Assembly (NCBI GenBank): GCA_027486675.1
Contig: JAIXOQ010000005.1
Coordinates: 62,001 to 126,000 of the forward strand
Direction: 5' to 3'
Source: Pseudomonadota bacterium
GTDB lineage: Bacteria; Bdellovibrionota; UBA1018; CAIMNF01
Length of the DNA: 64,000 nt
A program made the translations under genes and the position numbers. Of this stretch, positions 17,022 through 26,225 are shown one piece after another. Position 1 is the first letter of the stretch. Every line of letters starts with the position of its first letter. Under the pieces are notes generated by a model. It was given only the letters and a program-made list of their open reading frames with translations. It ran no database searches and was not told where the DNA came from.

Positions 17022-17819
17022 ATGAAAAATTTAATCGATATTAAAGATAAAGTTATCATCATTACAGGTGCCGGCGGAATCATCGGGAGTCAGCTCTGCA
17101 AAGACTTTACTGAGGCAGGCGCTAAAATATTTGCCATGGATGTCTCCAACGATGCACTAAAAACTCTTTCGCATCTTGAGGGACAAAATCTAGCTTGCTT
17201 TGCTGCTGATGTATCCAATCAAGCCTCCGTAGCGTCTTCACTCAAGGAAGCTCTTCGCTGTTTTGGCAGAATTGACGCGCTCATTAATAATGCAGCCACC
17301 AAGACCTCGGACGTAAGAAGCTTTTGTGCATCAGTGGAAGCCTATTCCCTAGAGACTTGGCGGGAAGTCATGTCGGTGAACTTAGATGGGGCATTCATAA
17401 TGGCCAAAACATTCGGCGAATGGATGGCAGAGAACGGCGGAGGATCCATAGTACAAACTGCATCGATTTATGGCTTGGTTGGGCCTGACGAACGCATCTA
17501 CGAAGGTTCATTTTATTTGGGTGGAAAGATATCAACCCCCCCTGTGTATTCAGCGTCTAAGGCTGGACTCATCGGCCTAACGCGACACCTTGCAACCCAC
17601 TGGGCAAAGTCAAAAGTCCGCGTGAATACTATTGCTCCTGGTGGTGTCGAGAGCGGACAGAACGAAGAGTTTCAGAGGTTATACTCTGAGCGCGTTCCCA
17701 TGGGACGCATGGGAACGACACAAGAACTTTCTGGTGCCTATGCCTACTTCGTTTCTGATGCGTCGACCTATGTTACGGGGCAACTCCTATGTGTAGATGG
17801 CGGATGGACCGCTTGGTAG
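17022..17819 (+). CDS. ptmA: PtmA-like short-chain dehydrogenase
   Basis: A 265-residue classical SDR. It has the cofactor loop TGAGGIIGSQL, the NNA motif (LINNAATK), a Ser in TASIYGLVG and the YSASK catalytic pair, then INTIAPGGV-type residues. PtmA is linked to legionaminic acid precursor supply with PtmF. The insertion between the Ser and Tyr motifs (about 20 residues, RIYEGSFYLGGKISTPP) is longer than in most SDRs and agrees with PtmA-like members. It converges with the minus-strand ptmE gene across 17 bases. Confidence 0.78.
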   Translation: MKNLIDIKDKVIIITGAGGIIGSQLCKDFTEAGAKIFAMDVSNDALKTLSHLEGQNLACFAADVSNQASVASSLKEALRCFGRIDALINNAATKTSDVRSFCASVEAYSLETWREVMSVNLDGAFIMAKTFGEWMAENGGGSIVQTASIYGLVGPDERIYEGSFYLGGKISTPPVYSASKAGLIGLTRHLATHWAKSKVRVNTIAPGGVESGQNEEFQRLYSERVPMGRMGTTQELSGAYAYFVSDASTYVTGQLLCVDGGWTAW

Positions 17820-17836
17820 AGCGGTTATGAAATCGA

Positions 17837-18904
17837 TTAGCTTAGGTTAGAAAAAACCGTAGAAAAGTCTTTTTGAGCCTGCTCAAAATCTTCCATTCGT
17901 CCGATATCTAACCAGTACTCGTTAATCAAATACGAATCCACGCGACAAGATTTTTCGATCGCTTGATCGATCAAGGTAGTCATATCAATCCGATCTGACC
18001 CATTGATCCAATCCAATACCATTGGTTCCAAAATATAAATCCCAGCGTTAATCTGGAATCTTTGGATGGGTTTTTCTTCCACACGTACGACGCCAAAACT
18101 ATCGGTACGTACGACCCCGTAAGGCACTTGAACTTCGTAATCTCGAACCCCTATTGTAATTGTGTTCTTTCGTTCTAAGTGAAAAGCCAACATGCGCCCA
18201 ATATCAACAGAGGTCAGCAGATCACCATTCATGACGACGACAGGAGATTGAATCGGCTTTGGCAAAAGCCCTAATGCACCAGCGGTTCCGAGACTACTTG
18301 ATTCCGTTAGGTATTGAATATCTACGCCGAAGTGCTTCCCATCTTTGAAATGGTTTTGGATTTGATCTTTTTTGTAATTTACCGAAATAAAGAATTTAGA
18401 AAATCCAAATCCAGCAACACTTTCGACAATAGTCTGAAGAATTGGCCTTCCGCCTACTGGCAACATGGGCTTAGGACACGTCTCAGTCAAAGGCCGGAGC
18501 CTGAGGCCTTCTCCCCCGGCCATCAAGACGACTGAGGTTTCTTGGGTGGCTTTGTCCAAAGCTTCGGCTGTTTCGGGATAGGCGGCAAATACGTCCACGA
18601 TCAAGCCAGCTGGGTCAAGCACCGGGGCAAAACGAACACCTGCGCGCCTGAGTCGGACTCGAGCTGGACCTTTTGGCTCCCGTTGTCCTATGACCGCAGG
18701 TCGTGGATTCATCACATCTACAATCCGAGTATCCAAACCATTATTCTTTAAAAGGGCTCGACGTATGTCACCATCGCTCAGGGAGCCCACTAACTTGCCT
18801 GAACCATCGACAACAAATAGCACCTGAGTACCGGCGGCATTCAATAAGGACATGGCGTCTTTAATGGATTTGGAACTGAGAACGAGCCAGCTATCGACCT
18901 TCAT
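17837..18904 (-). CDS. ptmE: PtmE-like CBS-domain sugar-1-phosphate guanylyltransferase
   Basis: The protein of about 355 residues has two CBS motifs at about 1-115, containing LVGSLSDGDIRRALL. A nucleotidyltransferase domain follows, with the signature LMAGGEGLRLRPLTE and then CPKPMLPVGGRPIL. PtmE makes GDP-GlcN from GlcN-1-phosphate, committing the sugar to the GDP-linked legionaminic route. CBS domains usually bind adenosyl ligands, so feedback or energy sensing is possible. It alone runs opposite to the leg/ptm genes. ATG 18904 was chosen; a GTG one codon earlier is also possible. A promoter-like element ends 8 bases upstream. Confidence 0.85.
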   Translation of the reverse strand: MKVDSWLVLSSKSIKDAMSLLNAAGTQVLFVVDGSGKLVGSLSDGDIRRALLKNNGLDTRIVDVMNPRPAVIGQREPKGPARVRLRRAGVRFAPVLDPAGLIVDVFAAYPETAEALDKATQETSVVLMAGGEGLRLRPLTETCPKPMLPVGGRPILQTIVESVAGFGFSKFFISVNYKKDQIQNHFKDGKHFGVDIQYLTESSSLGTAGALGLLPKPIQSPVVVMNGDLLTSVDIGRMLAFHLERKNTITIGVRDYEVQVPYGVVRTDSFGVVRVEEKPIQRFQINAGIYILEPMVLDWINGSDRIDMTTLIDQAIEKSCRVDSYLINEYWLDIGRMEDFEQAQKDFSTVFSNLS

Positions 18905-18912
18905 CACATGAG

Positions 18913-18941
18913 TTTATACAACGGCCGCATCTCAGTGTCCC
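18913..18941 (-). promoter_or_regulatory. Promoter-like element before ptmE
   Basis: On the minus strand GGGACA (18936-18941) and TATAAA (18913-18918) are 17 bases apart. The -10 box is 8 bases from the ATG, so the leader would be one or two bases at most. No Shine-Dalgarno sequence fits in between. Confidence 0.4.
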
Positions 18942-19007
18942 AGGCGGTTTTGCGATCGACACATAAACAGAGATCAAGCAGCTTAATCACAAAAGAAGGA
19001 GTCATTC

Positions 19008-19748
19008 TTGAGTAAACGAACATTGTTAATTACGGGTGCAAGCAGTGGGATGGGCTGGTCATTAGTGGATCACTTGAAGAAGACCTTCACCATCCATGCG
19101 GTGGCACGCAGAACCGACAAAATCATCGGATACTTCAAGGATTCCGTCTTTGCCCACCACTGCGATTTGGGAAACGAAAGTGATGTTTCAAATCTCGCTC
19201 AAAAAATCGAACTAGAGATTCGACCCACTCACGCAATTTTAAATGCAGGAATCATGACGCAGTCTAAGATTGCGGATCTATCCCGCGCAACCTTAGTACG
19301 AACTTTACAAGTCAATGCACTGGCAAACTTATCTCTTCTGCAGGCCTGCCTAAATGTGATGAATGAAAAAGAGTTTGGACGGATCGCTGTCGTCACCTCA
19401 GGTGCTGTTTTTAACTGTGCGCCCGGTTATGGAGCCTATTCAGCCTCAAAAGCGCTATTAAACGCTTTGGTTGTAACGGCGGCAAAAGAGCATGCTGCCC
19501 GAGATATAAAAATTAACCTAGTGAGCCCAGGCCCAGTGAGATCCGAAATGGCACCGCAAGCTACGTTAGATCCATCTGTCGCGCACAGCACTTTTGATTA
19601 CGCTCTGAATGTACCTGCGGATGGGCCTACAGGCAGGTTCTTTTGGCTCGGGCATGAAGTGCCACTGGTTCCTGACTTTGGCGGAACAGATTGGTTAAAT
19701 GCAAAACCAGGAACCACGCTAACACCCTTAAATCAGCACAAATCCTAG
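19008..19748 (+). CDS. Short-chain dehydrogenase of unknown substrate
   Basis: A 246-residue classical SDR with TGASSGMGWSLV as the cofactor loop, LNAG in place of NNAG, and the YSASK catalytic pair. It differs from PtmA in spacing and is not an obvious duplicate. The start is TTG at 19008, preceded by a clear AAGGAG about 10 bases away. It leads a plus-strand unit that continues with the amidotransferase gene ptmG after 36 bases, so it may act on the same sugar or on its acyl group. No more specific role can be read. Confidence 0.75.
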   Translation: MSKRTLLITGASSGMGWSLVDHLKKTFTIHAVARRTDKIIGYFKDSVFAHHCDLGNESDVSNLAQKIELEIRPTHAILNAGIMTQSKIADLSRATLVRTLQVNALANLSLLQACLNVMNEKEFGRIAVVTSGAVFNCAPGYGAYSASKALLNALVVTAAKEHAARDIKINLVSPGPVRSEMAPQATLDPSVAHSTFDYALNVPADGPTGRFFWLGHEVPLVPDFGGTDWLNAKPGTTLTPLNQHKS

Positions 19749-19784
19749 CAACGATTTGCGCTTTCGTGAAAGAATAGGACTTAA

Positions 19785-21098
19785 ATGAATCAGTCTTGGA
19801 AAGTGAGTTTCGGAACTTCAATATCCGATTTTGAACCTGGCGTTAAATCTTCAAAAGCGCTTTATGGTCTTCCGCTGGAGGTAAAGTACTGCAAGCAATG
19901 CACTATGACCAACCAGAAGCCAAGCTCAGAGAAGGAATACAACCACAACAGAAACACCAAAAAACATACCTTGGACTTCAACGAGGATGGCGTCTGCTCT
20001 GCTTGCCGAAATAACGAAGCAAAAAAATCCATCGTCAATTGGGCAGAACGTGAAAAAGAGCTGATGGACCTGTGCGATCGATACCGCAGCAAGGATGGCA
20101 GTTACGACTGCATAGTTCCCGGGTCAGGTGGAAAAGACAGTTTTTTTCAATCCCACGTTTTAAAATACAAGTACGGCATGAATCCGCTCACAGTCACGTG
20201 GGCTCCCCACATCTATACGGACTGGGGCTGGAAGAATTTCCAAGCCTGGATTCATTCGGGATTTGATAATTATCTCCTGACTCCCAATGGACGCACGCAT
20301 CGTTTGTTGACCCGCTTGGCGATGGAGACTTTGTTCCATCCGTTTCAGCCTTTCATGCTTGGGCAAATGTATTTTGGGCCAAAAATCGCTGCAAAGTTAG
20401 GGATTCCTTTAGTGTTTTATGGCGAAAATGCTGCTGAATATGGAAATCCAATTGAAGAAAACTCCAAGGCAGAAAAGGACTGGTCCTATTTTACCTCTCA
20501 AGCAGATTCGGAAATCTATCTTGCGGGCGTTTCCATTGCTGATTTAAAAGGGCGTTTTAAGTTGACTCATGGTGACCTCGAGCCATACATGCCTGCAGAT
20601 CCAAATGAGCTGGATCGACAGGAGGTGAGAGTGCATTACTTGGGTTACTATTTGCAGTGGCACCCGCAAGCGAACTATTACTACGCCGTAGAGCATGGGG
20701 GCTTTCAGGCAGCACCAGAGCGAACCCCAGGAACCTATAGCAAGTACAACAGCATTGACGACAAAGTCGATGACTTCCACTACTACACGACACACGTGAA
20801 GTTTGGAATCGGACGTGCTTCCTATGAAACTTCACAAGAAATTCGGAATGGTGAAATCGACCTTGAAGAAGGAATCGCGCTGGTGAAGAAATATGACGGC
20901 GAATTTCCAGAGCGTTTTACAGATGAAATCTTCAAATACCTGAGCATCAATCCCAAAGAGTTTCCGGAAGCAAGCCGCCAGTTTGATGCTCCACAGATGA
21001 CTCGACAGAGTTTTGAGGAACTCACGGATTCATTCCGCTCGCCTCACCTATGGATGAAGACCGGTCAGGGCTGGGCACTCAGACACACACGGCAATGA
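19785..21098 (+). CDS. ptmG: PtmG/PseA/WbpG-type N-acetyl sugar amidotransferase
   Basis: At 437 residues it is full length for the N-acetyl sugar amidotransferase family. A zinc-type Cys set (C36, C39, C71, C74) precedes the ATP pyrophosphatase loop PGSGGKDS (112-119), and the middle has YGENAAEYGNP. The family uses ATP and ammonia to turn an N-acetyl group into an acetamidino group on nonulosonic acids or their precursors. Ammonia comes from partner HisH and HisF homologues, and both follow here with 4-base overlaps. The predicted product is an acetamidino form of legionaminic acid. Confidence 0.88.
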   Translation: MNQSWKVSFGTSISDFEPGVKSSKALYGLPLEVKYCKQCTMTNQKPSSEKEYNHNRNTKKHTLDFNEDGVCSACRNNEAKKSIVNWAEREKELMDLCDRYRSKDGSYDCIVPGSGGKDSFFQSHVLKYKYGMNPLTVTWAPHIYTDWGWKNFQAWIHSGFDNYLLTPNGRTHRLLTRLAMETLFHPFQPFMLGQMYFGPKIAAKLGIPLVFYGENAAEYGNPIEENSKAEKDWSYFTSQADSEIYLAGVSIADLKGRFKLTHGDLEPYMPADPNELDRQEVRVHYLGYYLQWHPQANYYYAVEHGGFQAAPERTPGTYSKYNSIDDKVDDFHYYTTHVKFGIGRASYETSQEIRNGEIDLEEGIALVKKYDGEFPERFTDEIFKYLSINPKEFPEASRQFDAPQMTRQSFEELTDSFRSPHLWMKTGQGWALRHTRQ

Positions 21099-21895
21099 TT
21101 CTCAAATCATCGGGGTTCGTCAGAGTCATTGCTCGGATGGATATCAAAGGAGCTCGGCTTATCAAGCCTGTTCGGCTAGAGGGAGTCAGACCCGTTGGAA
21201 TCGCTGGACCATTCGCCACCCGATACGCTGAAACAGGTGCAGATGAACTTCTTTTGATGGACGCAGTAGCCAGTTTATACAGCCGAAATCAGCTAGGAGA
21301 CCTGATCCAGCAAATCACCGAGTCTGTCTTTGTACCTATCACCGTAGGCGGAGGCATCAGAAGTGTCGAGGATGCCAGGGCAGCCTTGCGCAGCGGCGCT
21401 GACAAAATTGCGGTCAATACGGCAGCAGTGCAAAGGCCCGAATTAATACGTGAGATTTCTGAAGAATTTGGCCGCCAGTGTGTTGTGCTTTCGATAGAAG
21501 CCAAACGAAATCAAGCTGGATACTTTGAGGTTCTGCTCAATGGTGGCCGAGATCTTACGGGCAAAAATATGCTGGACTGGGTCCATCAGGCTGTTCATCT
21601 TGGCGCAGGTGAGGTTCTTCTGACCTCAGTGGATCATGAGGGGACCCGAGCTGGATTTGATCTTGAGATGTATCACGCATTGAGGCCGAGCGTTTCTGTT
21701 CCTCTGATCCTCAGTGGCGGGTTCGGCTCTGAAGCCCATCTCGATGAACTCATCGCGTCAGGCCCGATTCCAGAAGGTCTTGCTTTTGCCGATGCGCTCC
21801 ATTTCGATCGCATGACGATTTCGCAGATCAAATCGCATCTAACGCAGAGATCACTTTCTATCCGGCCCTACGCCTTTGACAGAGGTGGAGCATGA
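21095..21895 (+). CDS. hisF2: HisF paralogue, ammonia-channel partner of sugar amidotransferase
   Basis: A HisF-like TIM barrel of 266 residues. The position of catalytic Asp11 of histidine-pathway HisF is kept (D16 in RMDIKG), but the residue matching Asp130 is glutamate (E135 in VLSIEAKR). The loop after D16 reads KGAR instead of KDGR. Loss of the second catalytic Asp argues against imidazole-glycerol-phosphate synthesis and for use as an ammonia conduit to PtmG. ATG 21095 overlaps the ptmG stop; a longer frame from 21050 would run inside ptmG. The gene ends in a 4-base overlap with hisH2. Confidence 0.87.
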   Translation: MILKSSGFVRVIARMDIKGARLIKPVRLEGVRPVGIAGPFATRYAETGADELLLMDAVASLYSRNQLGDLIQQITESVFVPITVGGGIRSVEDARAALRSGADKIAVNTAAVQRPELIREISEEFGRQCVVLSIEAKRNQAGYFEVLLNGGRDLTGKNMLDWVHQAVHLGAGEVLLTSVDHEGTRAGFDLEMYHALRPSVSVPLILSGGFGSEAHLDELIASGPIPEGLAFADALHFDRMTISQIKSHLTQRSLSIRPYAFDRGGA

Positions 21896-22533
21896 GGTCG
21901 AGAGTAGCCATCATCGATTATGGCTTAGGCAATCTGCTTTCCGTGGAGCGGGCCTTACTGGCCAATGGTGCGGAGTCAGTTCATCGCGTGGAGACAGTGC
22001 AGAGCTTCGACCCGATAGATTTTACTCACATGGTTCTGCCTGGTGTTGGCTCTATCAAAGCGGGAATGGCTCGATTGAGTGATACTGGCTTAATCCCTGC
22101 GATCAGAGCCTGGCGCGAGTCCGACCGTCCGCTGCTTGGAATTTGCCTAGGGATGCAAATGCTGATGGATTTTAGCGAGGAAGATGGCGGGCATTCTGGT
22201 ATCGGAATTTTTAGGGGAAACGTAGTGCGGCTGCCCACTACGGGAGCGGACGGAGTACCTCTAAAAGTGCCGCACATCAATTGGAGTTATGTGCAGAATC
22301 AGTCGCCAGACCATCCGTACCTCTTAGATGTTTCACAAGAGGCAACTTTCTACTTTGTTCACTCTTACGCAGTGCCCGCAGATCCATCATTGGAAGGCCT
22401 GATTTTAAGAATTGGCGATCGACCCTATGTTGCCGCTCTAGTCCGTGGAAAAACGTTGGCCTGCCAATTTCACCCTGAGAAAAGTGGACATTGGGGGAAA
22501 AAACTTTTGACTGGTTTTATTGCAGGAATATAG
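21892..22533 (+). CDS. hisH2: HisH paralogue, glutaminase subunit
   Basis: A 213-residue class I glutamine amidotransferase of the HisH type. The triad is visible: C85 in LLGICLGMQ and H194/E196 in QFHPEKS. It would release ammonia from glutamine and pass it through the HisF-like barrel to PtmG. Overlaps of 4 bases tie ptmG, hisF2 and hisH2 into one translational unit. None of the other histidine genes is nearby. Confidence 0.9.
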   Translation: MRSRVAIIDYGLGNLLSVERALLANGAESVHRVETVQSFDPIDFTHMVLPGVGSIKAGMARLSDTGLIPAIRAWRESDRPLLGICLGMQMLMDFSEEDGGHSGIGIFRGNVVRLPTTGADGVPLKVPHINWSYVQNQSPDHPYLLDVSQEATFYFVHSYAVPADPSLEGLILRIGDRPYVAALVRGKTLACQFHPEKSGHWGKKLLTGFIAGI

Positions 22534-22613
22534 CGAGTTTCAGAAGTTAAAAATGCGTCACCATGCGCTTGATTGATGATTCCGGGCACAACTTGTATGC
22601 TGATCCAACACGG

Positions 22614-23588
22614 ATGAACCATCAAAAAATCGTATTTGAGCCCTGGAGTTTGGGCGATGTTCTCATTGTAGCCACTGTAGTATCAACTCTACCGATCACA
22701 GAGGTTACAATCGCTTGTTCTAGACGATGGATCCCATTACTTGAGGCTGCGTGGGAGAAGAAAAAGATTAAGTCACCTCTTTCCACAGTTGCGATCGACC
22801 TCGATTACACAACTCATCATCGTTTTTATAAAATCTTTGGAATCAAGTGTCGAGAGGATCGATCCAGATCCGGCGACGTAGTGATCAGCGTTCGTGGTGA
22901 TCCAAGAGATTTCATCGCGGCGCTTTTGCTCTTTCCAAAAGCAACTTACAGATTTTCGGGGTGGTTACGATTCCTTTTGAGAAGATCAGGAGCGTTGAGT
23001 ACTTTTCTTTTAAACCTTTTTCCAACTCTAAAGGTACGTATGGTTCGTAATCGATACCACCAGTGGGGGGACGCGCTTGGCTGTGATCTAGAAAGCCTTG
23101 ATCAACGAGTATTTCCTAAATTTTCGGACGCTCAAAATCAAAGAATCCTGATTCATGTAGGAGCACAATGGGGCTCCAAACGTTATCCACACTTCAATGA
23201 CTTGACTGCTTTCCTGAAATCCAAAGGCCATTCCGTAAATATTGTCGGTGGTCCAGGTGACTCAAAGCAGTTCTCTGATTTAGGAGTCAAGGAAATGAAA
23301 GACGCGGAACTAGTAGAGGCTATTGTACAATCACACGTTTTGATCTGCTGTGATTCTGCCCCTTTGCATTTAGCAGCGTTTCTTTCACATCCAGCAATAC
23401 CCCTGTTCCACGTCACGAATCCTACAGAATGGTGTCCGCCCGGCTATCCAAAAATCGCTTCACCCGACTGCCCAAATGGATTAGAAGCTAAAAGGGGTTA
23501 TGCCCAGAACGAGCCCCTACCTGGCTGGACCGATGCGAAAGAGGTTTGTGAAAGGATTAGCCTAATCTTATCTGGACGAAGAGATTAG
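22614..23588 (+). CDS. Family 9 (ADP-heptosyltransferase-like) glycosyltransferase
   Basis: The protein of about 324 residues resembles GT9 enzymes. It starts with an IVFEPWSLGDVLIVATVV segment like the GDxLl motif, carries HVGAQWGSKRYP near the middle, and ends the donor domain with CDSAPLHLAAFL. GT9 enzymes usually transfer heptose to lipid A core, but divergent members in O-antigen loci use other sugars. The sequence is more divergent than WaaC/WaaF. ATG 22614 fits the family N-terminus; ATG 22563 would add 17 residues. It converges with a polytopic membrane gene. Confidence 0.75.
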   Translation: MNHQKIVFEPWSLGDVLIVATVVSTLPITEVTIACSRRWIPLLEAAWEKKKIKSPLSTVAIDLDYTTHHRFYKIFGIKCREDRSRSGDVVISVRGDPRDFIAALLLFPKATYRFSGWLRFLLRRSGALSTFLLNLFPTLKVRMVRNRYHQWGDALGCDLESLDQRVFPKFSDAQNQRILIHVGAQWGSKRYPHFNDLTAFLKSKGHSVNIVGGPGDSKQFSDLGVKEMKDAELVEAIVQSHVLICCDSAPLHLAAFLSHPAIPLFHVTNPTEWCPPGYPKIASPDCPNGLEAKRGYAQNEPLPGWTDAKEVCERISLILSGRRD

Positions 23589-23606
23589 AACGAAAACTCG
23601 ATGCGA

Positions 23607-25019
23607 TTATGCGGAATGCGATCGGGCCATATTCTTCGATTGTTTGACGCCAAAAGCCCCTAAAATTCCACCGAGGCCGATCCAAAACCAGTTTCCGTTG
23701 AAGGGATTCTCCAGTCCCACATTAAAGAGCGCATACCATGCTGCGGCACCAGTCAGTGAAAACTGAAAGGCTAGCACTAAGTTTCCATAGACGTCTTTCA
23801 GGCGTGTCAAGGCAGCAAGCAACAACACCATCAGTGGTACGAGACCTACAACCCCCATTCGAAAAAGTAGCGCTAGGTAGCTATTGTGAGGCCCAGAAAT
23901 TCTACGACCCTCAGAAGTGATCACATCTCCGTATAGGACCGAACGAACCACTGGCGGTCCAAAGCCAAAGCCGAACCAAGGCCGCGTTCTCCATGCATCT
24001 ATTGTTTGCTCCCAAAGGTACCCCCGCCACGCCGCATATTCCCCACCGATCATTTGAGGCGCTTGCGCGATGGGCCGCACCTCTTCAAGCGCTTTCACAT
24101 CCTCACCGTGAAGAATCCTATAGTTCCAGCTTTCAGCGCTCAGGGAAGAAGTAAAAAACTGTTGACTCGCCTCGCATCCAGACTTTACTCCAAGCTGCTT
24201 CACGTTACCCAAACTAAAAAGAACTAAAACCGCGAAAATCCCGAGGATAGTGGCAAAAATGTAGCGCCTGATGGGCTTAATAGATTTGACTCCAGCGACC
24301 AAGAGGGGGATGTGGATCACAATCAAACCAAAGATCAGCGTTTTCTTTAGATAAACCAAAATTTGGCCAATCATCAAACTACCTGTTGCTAAAGACGCAA
24401 AAAACCAGCCTAGACGGGGAAGGGGGAAGGCAAAGAACCAAGGCATCAGTTGCGCAATCGGCTCACTGCCGGCAACTCCACCCAAAGCCATGGTTCGAGT
24501 GCCGACCAGGGATTGAAAGACTTCATCCGCTGTATACAAAGCTGATGCCAAAAGAGAGCCCAATGGGATGAGTATCACTAAGAATTTCCAATTGGTTTTA
24601 AGCAGACAATAACCCCATATGACCCACAAGCTTTGATAGACCAGTGCAAAATCGCGAAGTCTAGCTGCAGCTGTGAATCCTCCATCCTCAAACCAAGACC
24701 AAATAAACCTAAAAAAGCAGCCAAATATCCATGAGCCAAAGACCAAAAGCAGCCAAGGCGGAGACAGGAATGCCTTTCCGTTACGAATCTTGAGGTAGCT
24801 GGAAAGCAATGCGAGAAATAGAGCGACTTCACCGACATAGAGGGGTAGACCGAGAAGCGAAATATGCAAATAAGAGAATGCTTTATTGAAAGTTCCTAAC
24901 AAGACCAAATAAAGCATGACCAAAATATCTAATTTGGATAGATGACCACCGAAGCCCTTCAACAGAGTTCGTAAATGGGTGATGCGTGTTTGGGTCAATT
25001 GCAGGTTATCGCTCGCCAT
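23607..25019 (-). CDS. Polytopic O-antigen ligase/polymerase-like protein (first copy)
   Basis: The protein of about 470 residues has ten or more hydrophobic segments and a large periplasmic loop. That loop carries WRGYLWEQTIDAWRTRPWFGFGFGP and, later, GPHNSYLALLFRMGVVG, the pattern of the Wzy_C/WaaL family. Such proteins polymerise O-units or ligate glycans to lipid A or protein in the periplasm. The frame stays open to 25259, but that extension is basic, lacks similarity to the family and overlaps the divergent methyltransferase, so M at 25019 was chosen. A second member of the family lies 1.2 kb away. Confidence 0.78.
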   Translation of the reverse strand: MASDNLQLTQTRITHLRTLLKGFGGHLSKLDILVMLYLVLLGTFNKAFSYLHISLLGLPLYVGEVALFLALLSSYLKIRNGKAFLSPPWLLLVFGSWIFGCFFRFIWSWFEDGGFTAAARLRDFALVYQSLWVIWGYCLLKTNWKFLVILIPLGSLLASALYTADEVFQSLVGTRTMALGGVAGSEPIAQLMPWFFAFPLPRLGWFFASLATGSLMIGQILVYLKKTLIFGLIVIHIPLLVAGVKSIKPIRRYIFATILGIFAVLVLFSLGNVKQLGVKSGCEASQQFFTSSLSAESWNYRILHGEDVKALEEVRPIAQAPQMIGGEYAAWRGYLWEQTIDAWRTRPWFGFGFGPPVVRSVLYGDVITSEGRRISGPHNSYLALLFRMGVVGLVPLMVLLLAALTRLKDVYGNLVLAFQFSLTGAAAWYALFNVGLENPFNGNWFWIGLGGILGAFGVKQSKNMARSHSA

Positions 25020-25244
25020 CTCTTGGATCACTTGCTCGCGACCTCTTTTGATTTCATAAAGTTCTATTCTCGCTAGGCGTACATGAAAATTCGAGCTGGA
25101 GTTTCGGCTTAGAGTATCGCAGGTGCTTCCTTTTTGAAGAAATGCCTTTTGATGCCTCCGGACATAAACCATTCTCGTCTTAAGCAGTGTTGGTCGTCCC
25201 CTCAAATGCCTTTCAGTCCATGCCGTGTCACAATAAAAGACGTC

Positions 25245-26225
25245 ATGAAAAGATCTCATTTCACAGAATATCTTCAGAACGACTACGACCTGGTTACGAA
25301 TGATGTTGAGGACATCCGCACCGGTGTTTTACTCAAAAAATCCACCGGCACCGAAGTCGAGATACGAAATGGAATTCCACGTTTTGTACCGAGCGAAAAC
25401 TACGGAAACAGCTTTGGTTTTCAGTGGAATCAATTCAAGAAGACTCAGCTCGACAGTGCGGTCGGACTTCCATTGACCGAGAACAGATTTTTAAAGAGCA
25501 CACGCTGGACTCCAGAAGAACTCAAAGGAAAGAAGGTATTAGAAGTTGGTTCTGGTGCCGGCCGATTCACTGAGATTTTCGTGAAATATGGAGCAAAATT
25601 GGTCAGCTTCGACTACAGCGAGGCCGTAGAAGCCAATTGGAGTAGTAACGGAGGTAAAGGAGAATTCCTCCTGTTTCAGGGGGATCTTTATTCGATTCCG
25701 TTCCCAGATGAATCCTTCGATTACGTTTTTTGTTATGGAGTTTTACAGCACACGCCAGACCCGGACCGTGCGTATCAAGCTATTCTAAAGAAATTAAAAC
25801 CCGGTGGAAAGATTTCGATTGATTACTACCTCAAAACACTCCGTCCAAGTCCCTGGAGCACTCCTAAATACTTCTGGAGACCACTCACCAAGCGTTTAAA
25901 GCCAGAGAGCTTGTTCAAGATCATCTCTTTCTACATTCCTCTCTGGCTACCAATCGATACATTTCTGCGTCGAATTCCAAAGCTAGGCGGTGCATTACTA
26001 ACCTTGATGCTCATTCCATGTTGGAATTATGTAGGTTTAGGCTTGAACCGAAAACAAAGACTCGAATGGGCGATTCTCGATACCTTTGATGCATTGAGTC
26101 CTGCTTATGACTATCCAAAAACTTTAAATCAAGTTCGCCAGATGGTGAGTTCACCAGCGAATGGAAAAGTGGAGGTCTTCTACGGAAGCAATGGGGTGGT
26201 AGCTAATGTACAGAAGCTGCCTTAG
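25245..26225 (+). CDS. Class I SAM-dependent methyltransferase
   Basis: A 326-residue protein with a Trm112-like N-terminal segment (TEVEIRNGIPRFVP) before the methyltransferase fold. Motif I is VLEVGSGAGRFTEIF and the post-I acidic residue lies in LVSFDYSEAVEAN. A FDYVFCYGVLQHTPDP stretch follows. Proteins of this layout are common in glycan loci, where they methylate sugars or chain ends; the substrate here is unknown. The start at 25245 is divergent from the ligase-like gene, with about 225 bases between the chosen starts. The 3' end overlaps the convergent second ligase-like gene by 23 bases. Confidence 0.75.
   Translation: MKRSHFTEYLQNDYDLVTNDVEDIRTGVLLKKSTGTEVEIRNGIPRFVPSENYGNSFGFQWNQFKKTQLDSAVGLPLTENRFLKSTRWTPEELKGKKVLEVGSGAGRFTEIFVKYGAKLVSFDYSEAVEANWSSNGGKGEFLLFQGDLYSIPFPDESFDYVFCYGVLQHTPDPDRAYQAILKKLKPGGKISIDYYLKTLRPSPWSTPKYFWRPLTKRLKPESLFKIISFYIPLWLPIDTFLRRIPKLGGALLTLMLIPCWNYVGLGLNRKQRLEWAILDTFDALSPAYDYPKTLNQVRQMVSSPANGKVEVFYGSNGVVANVQKLP

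Noticed and set aside
21095-22533. hisF and hisH as part of a histidine biosynthesis operon
   Set aside because: No other his genes are nearby, both overlap ptmG, and the HisF copy lacks the second catalytic Asp; an amidotransferase role fits better.
25020-25259. N-terminal extension of the ligase-like protein
   Set aside because: The extension is basic, lacks membrane helices and overlaps the start of the divergent methyltransferase.
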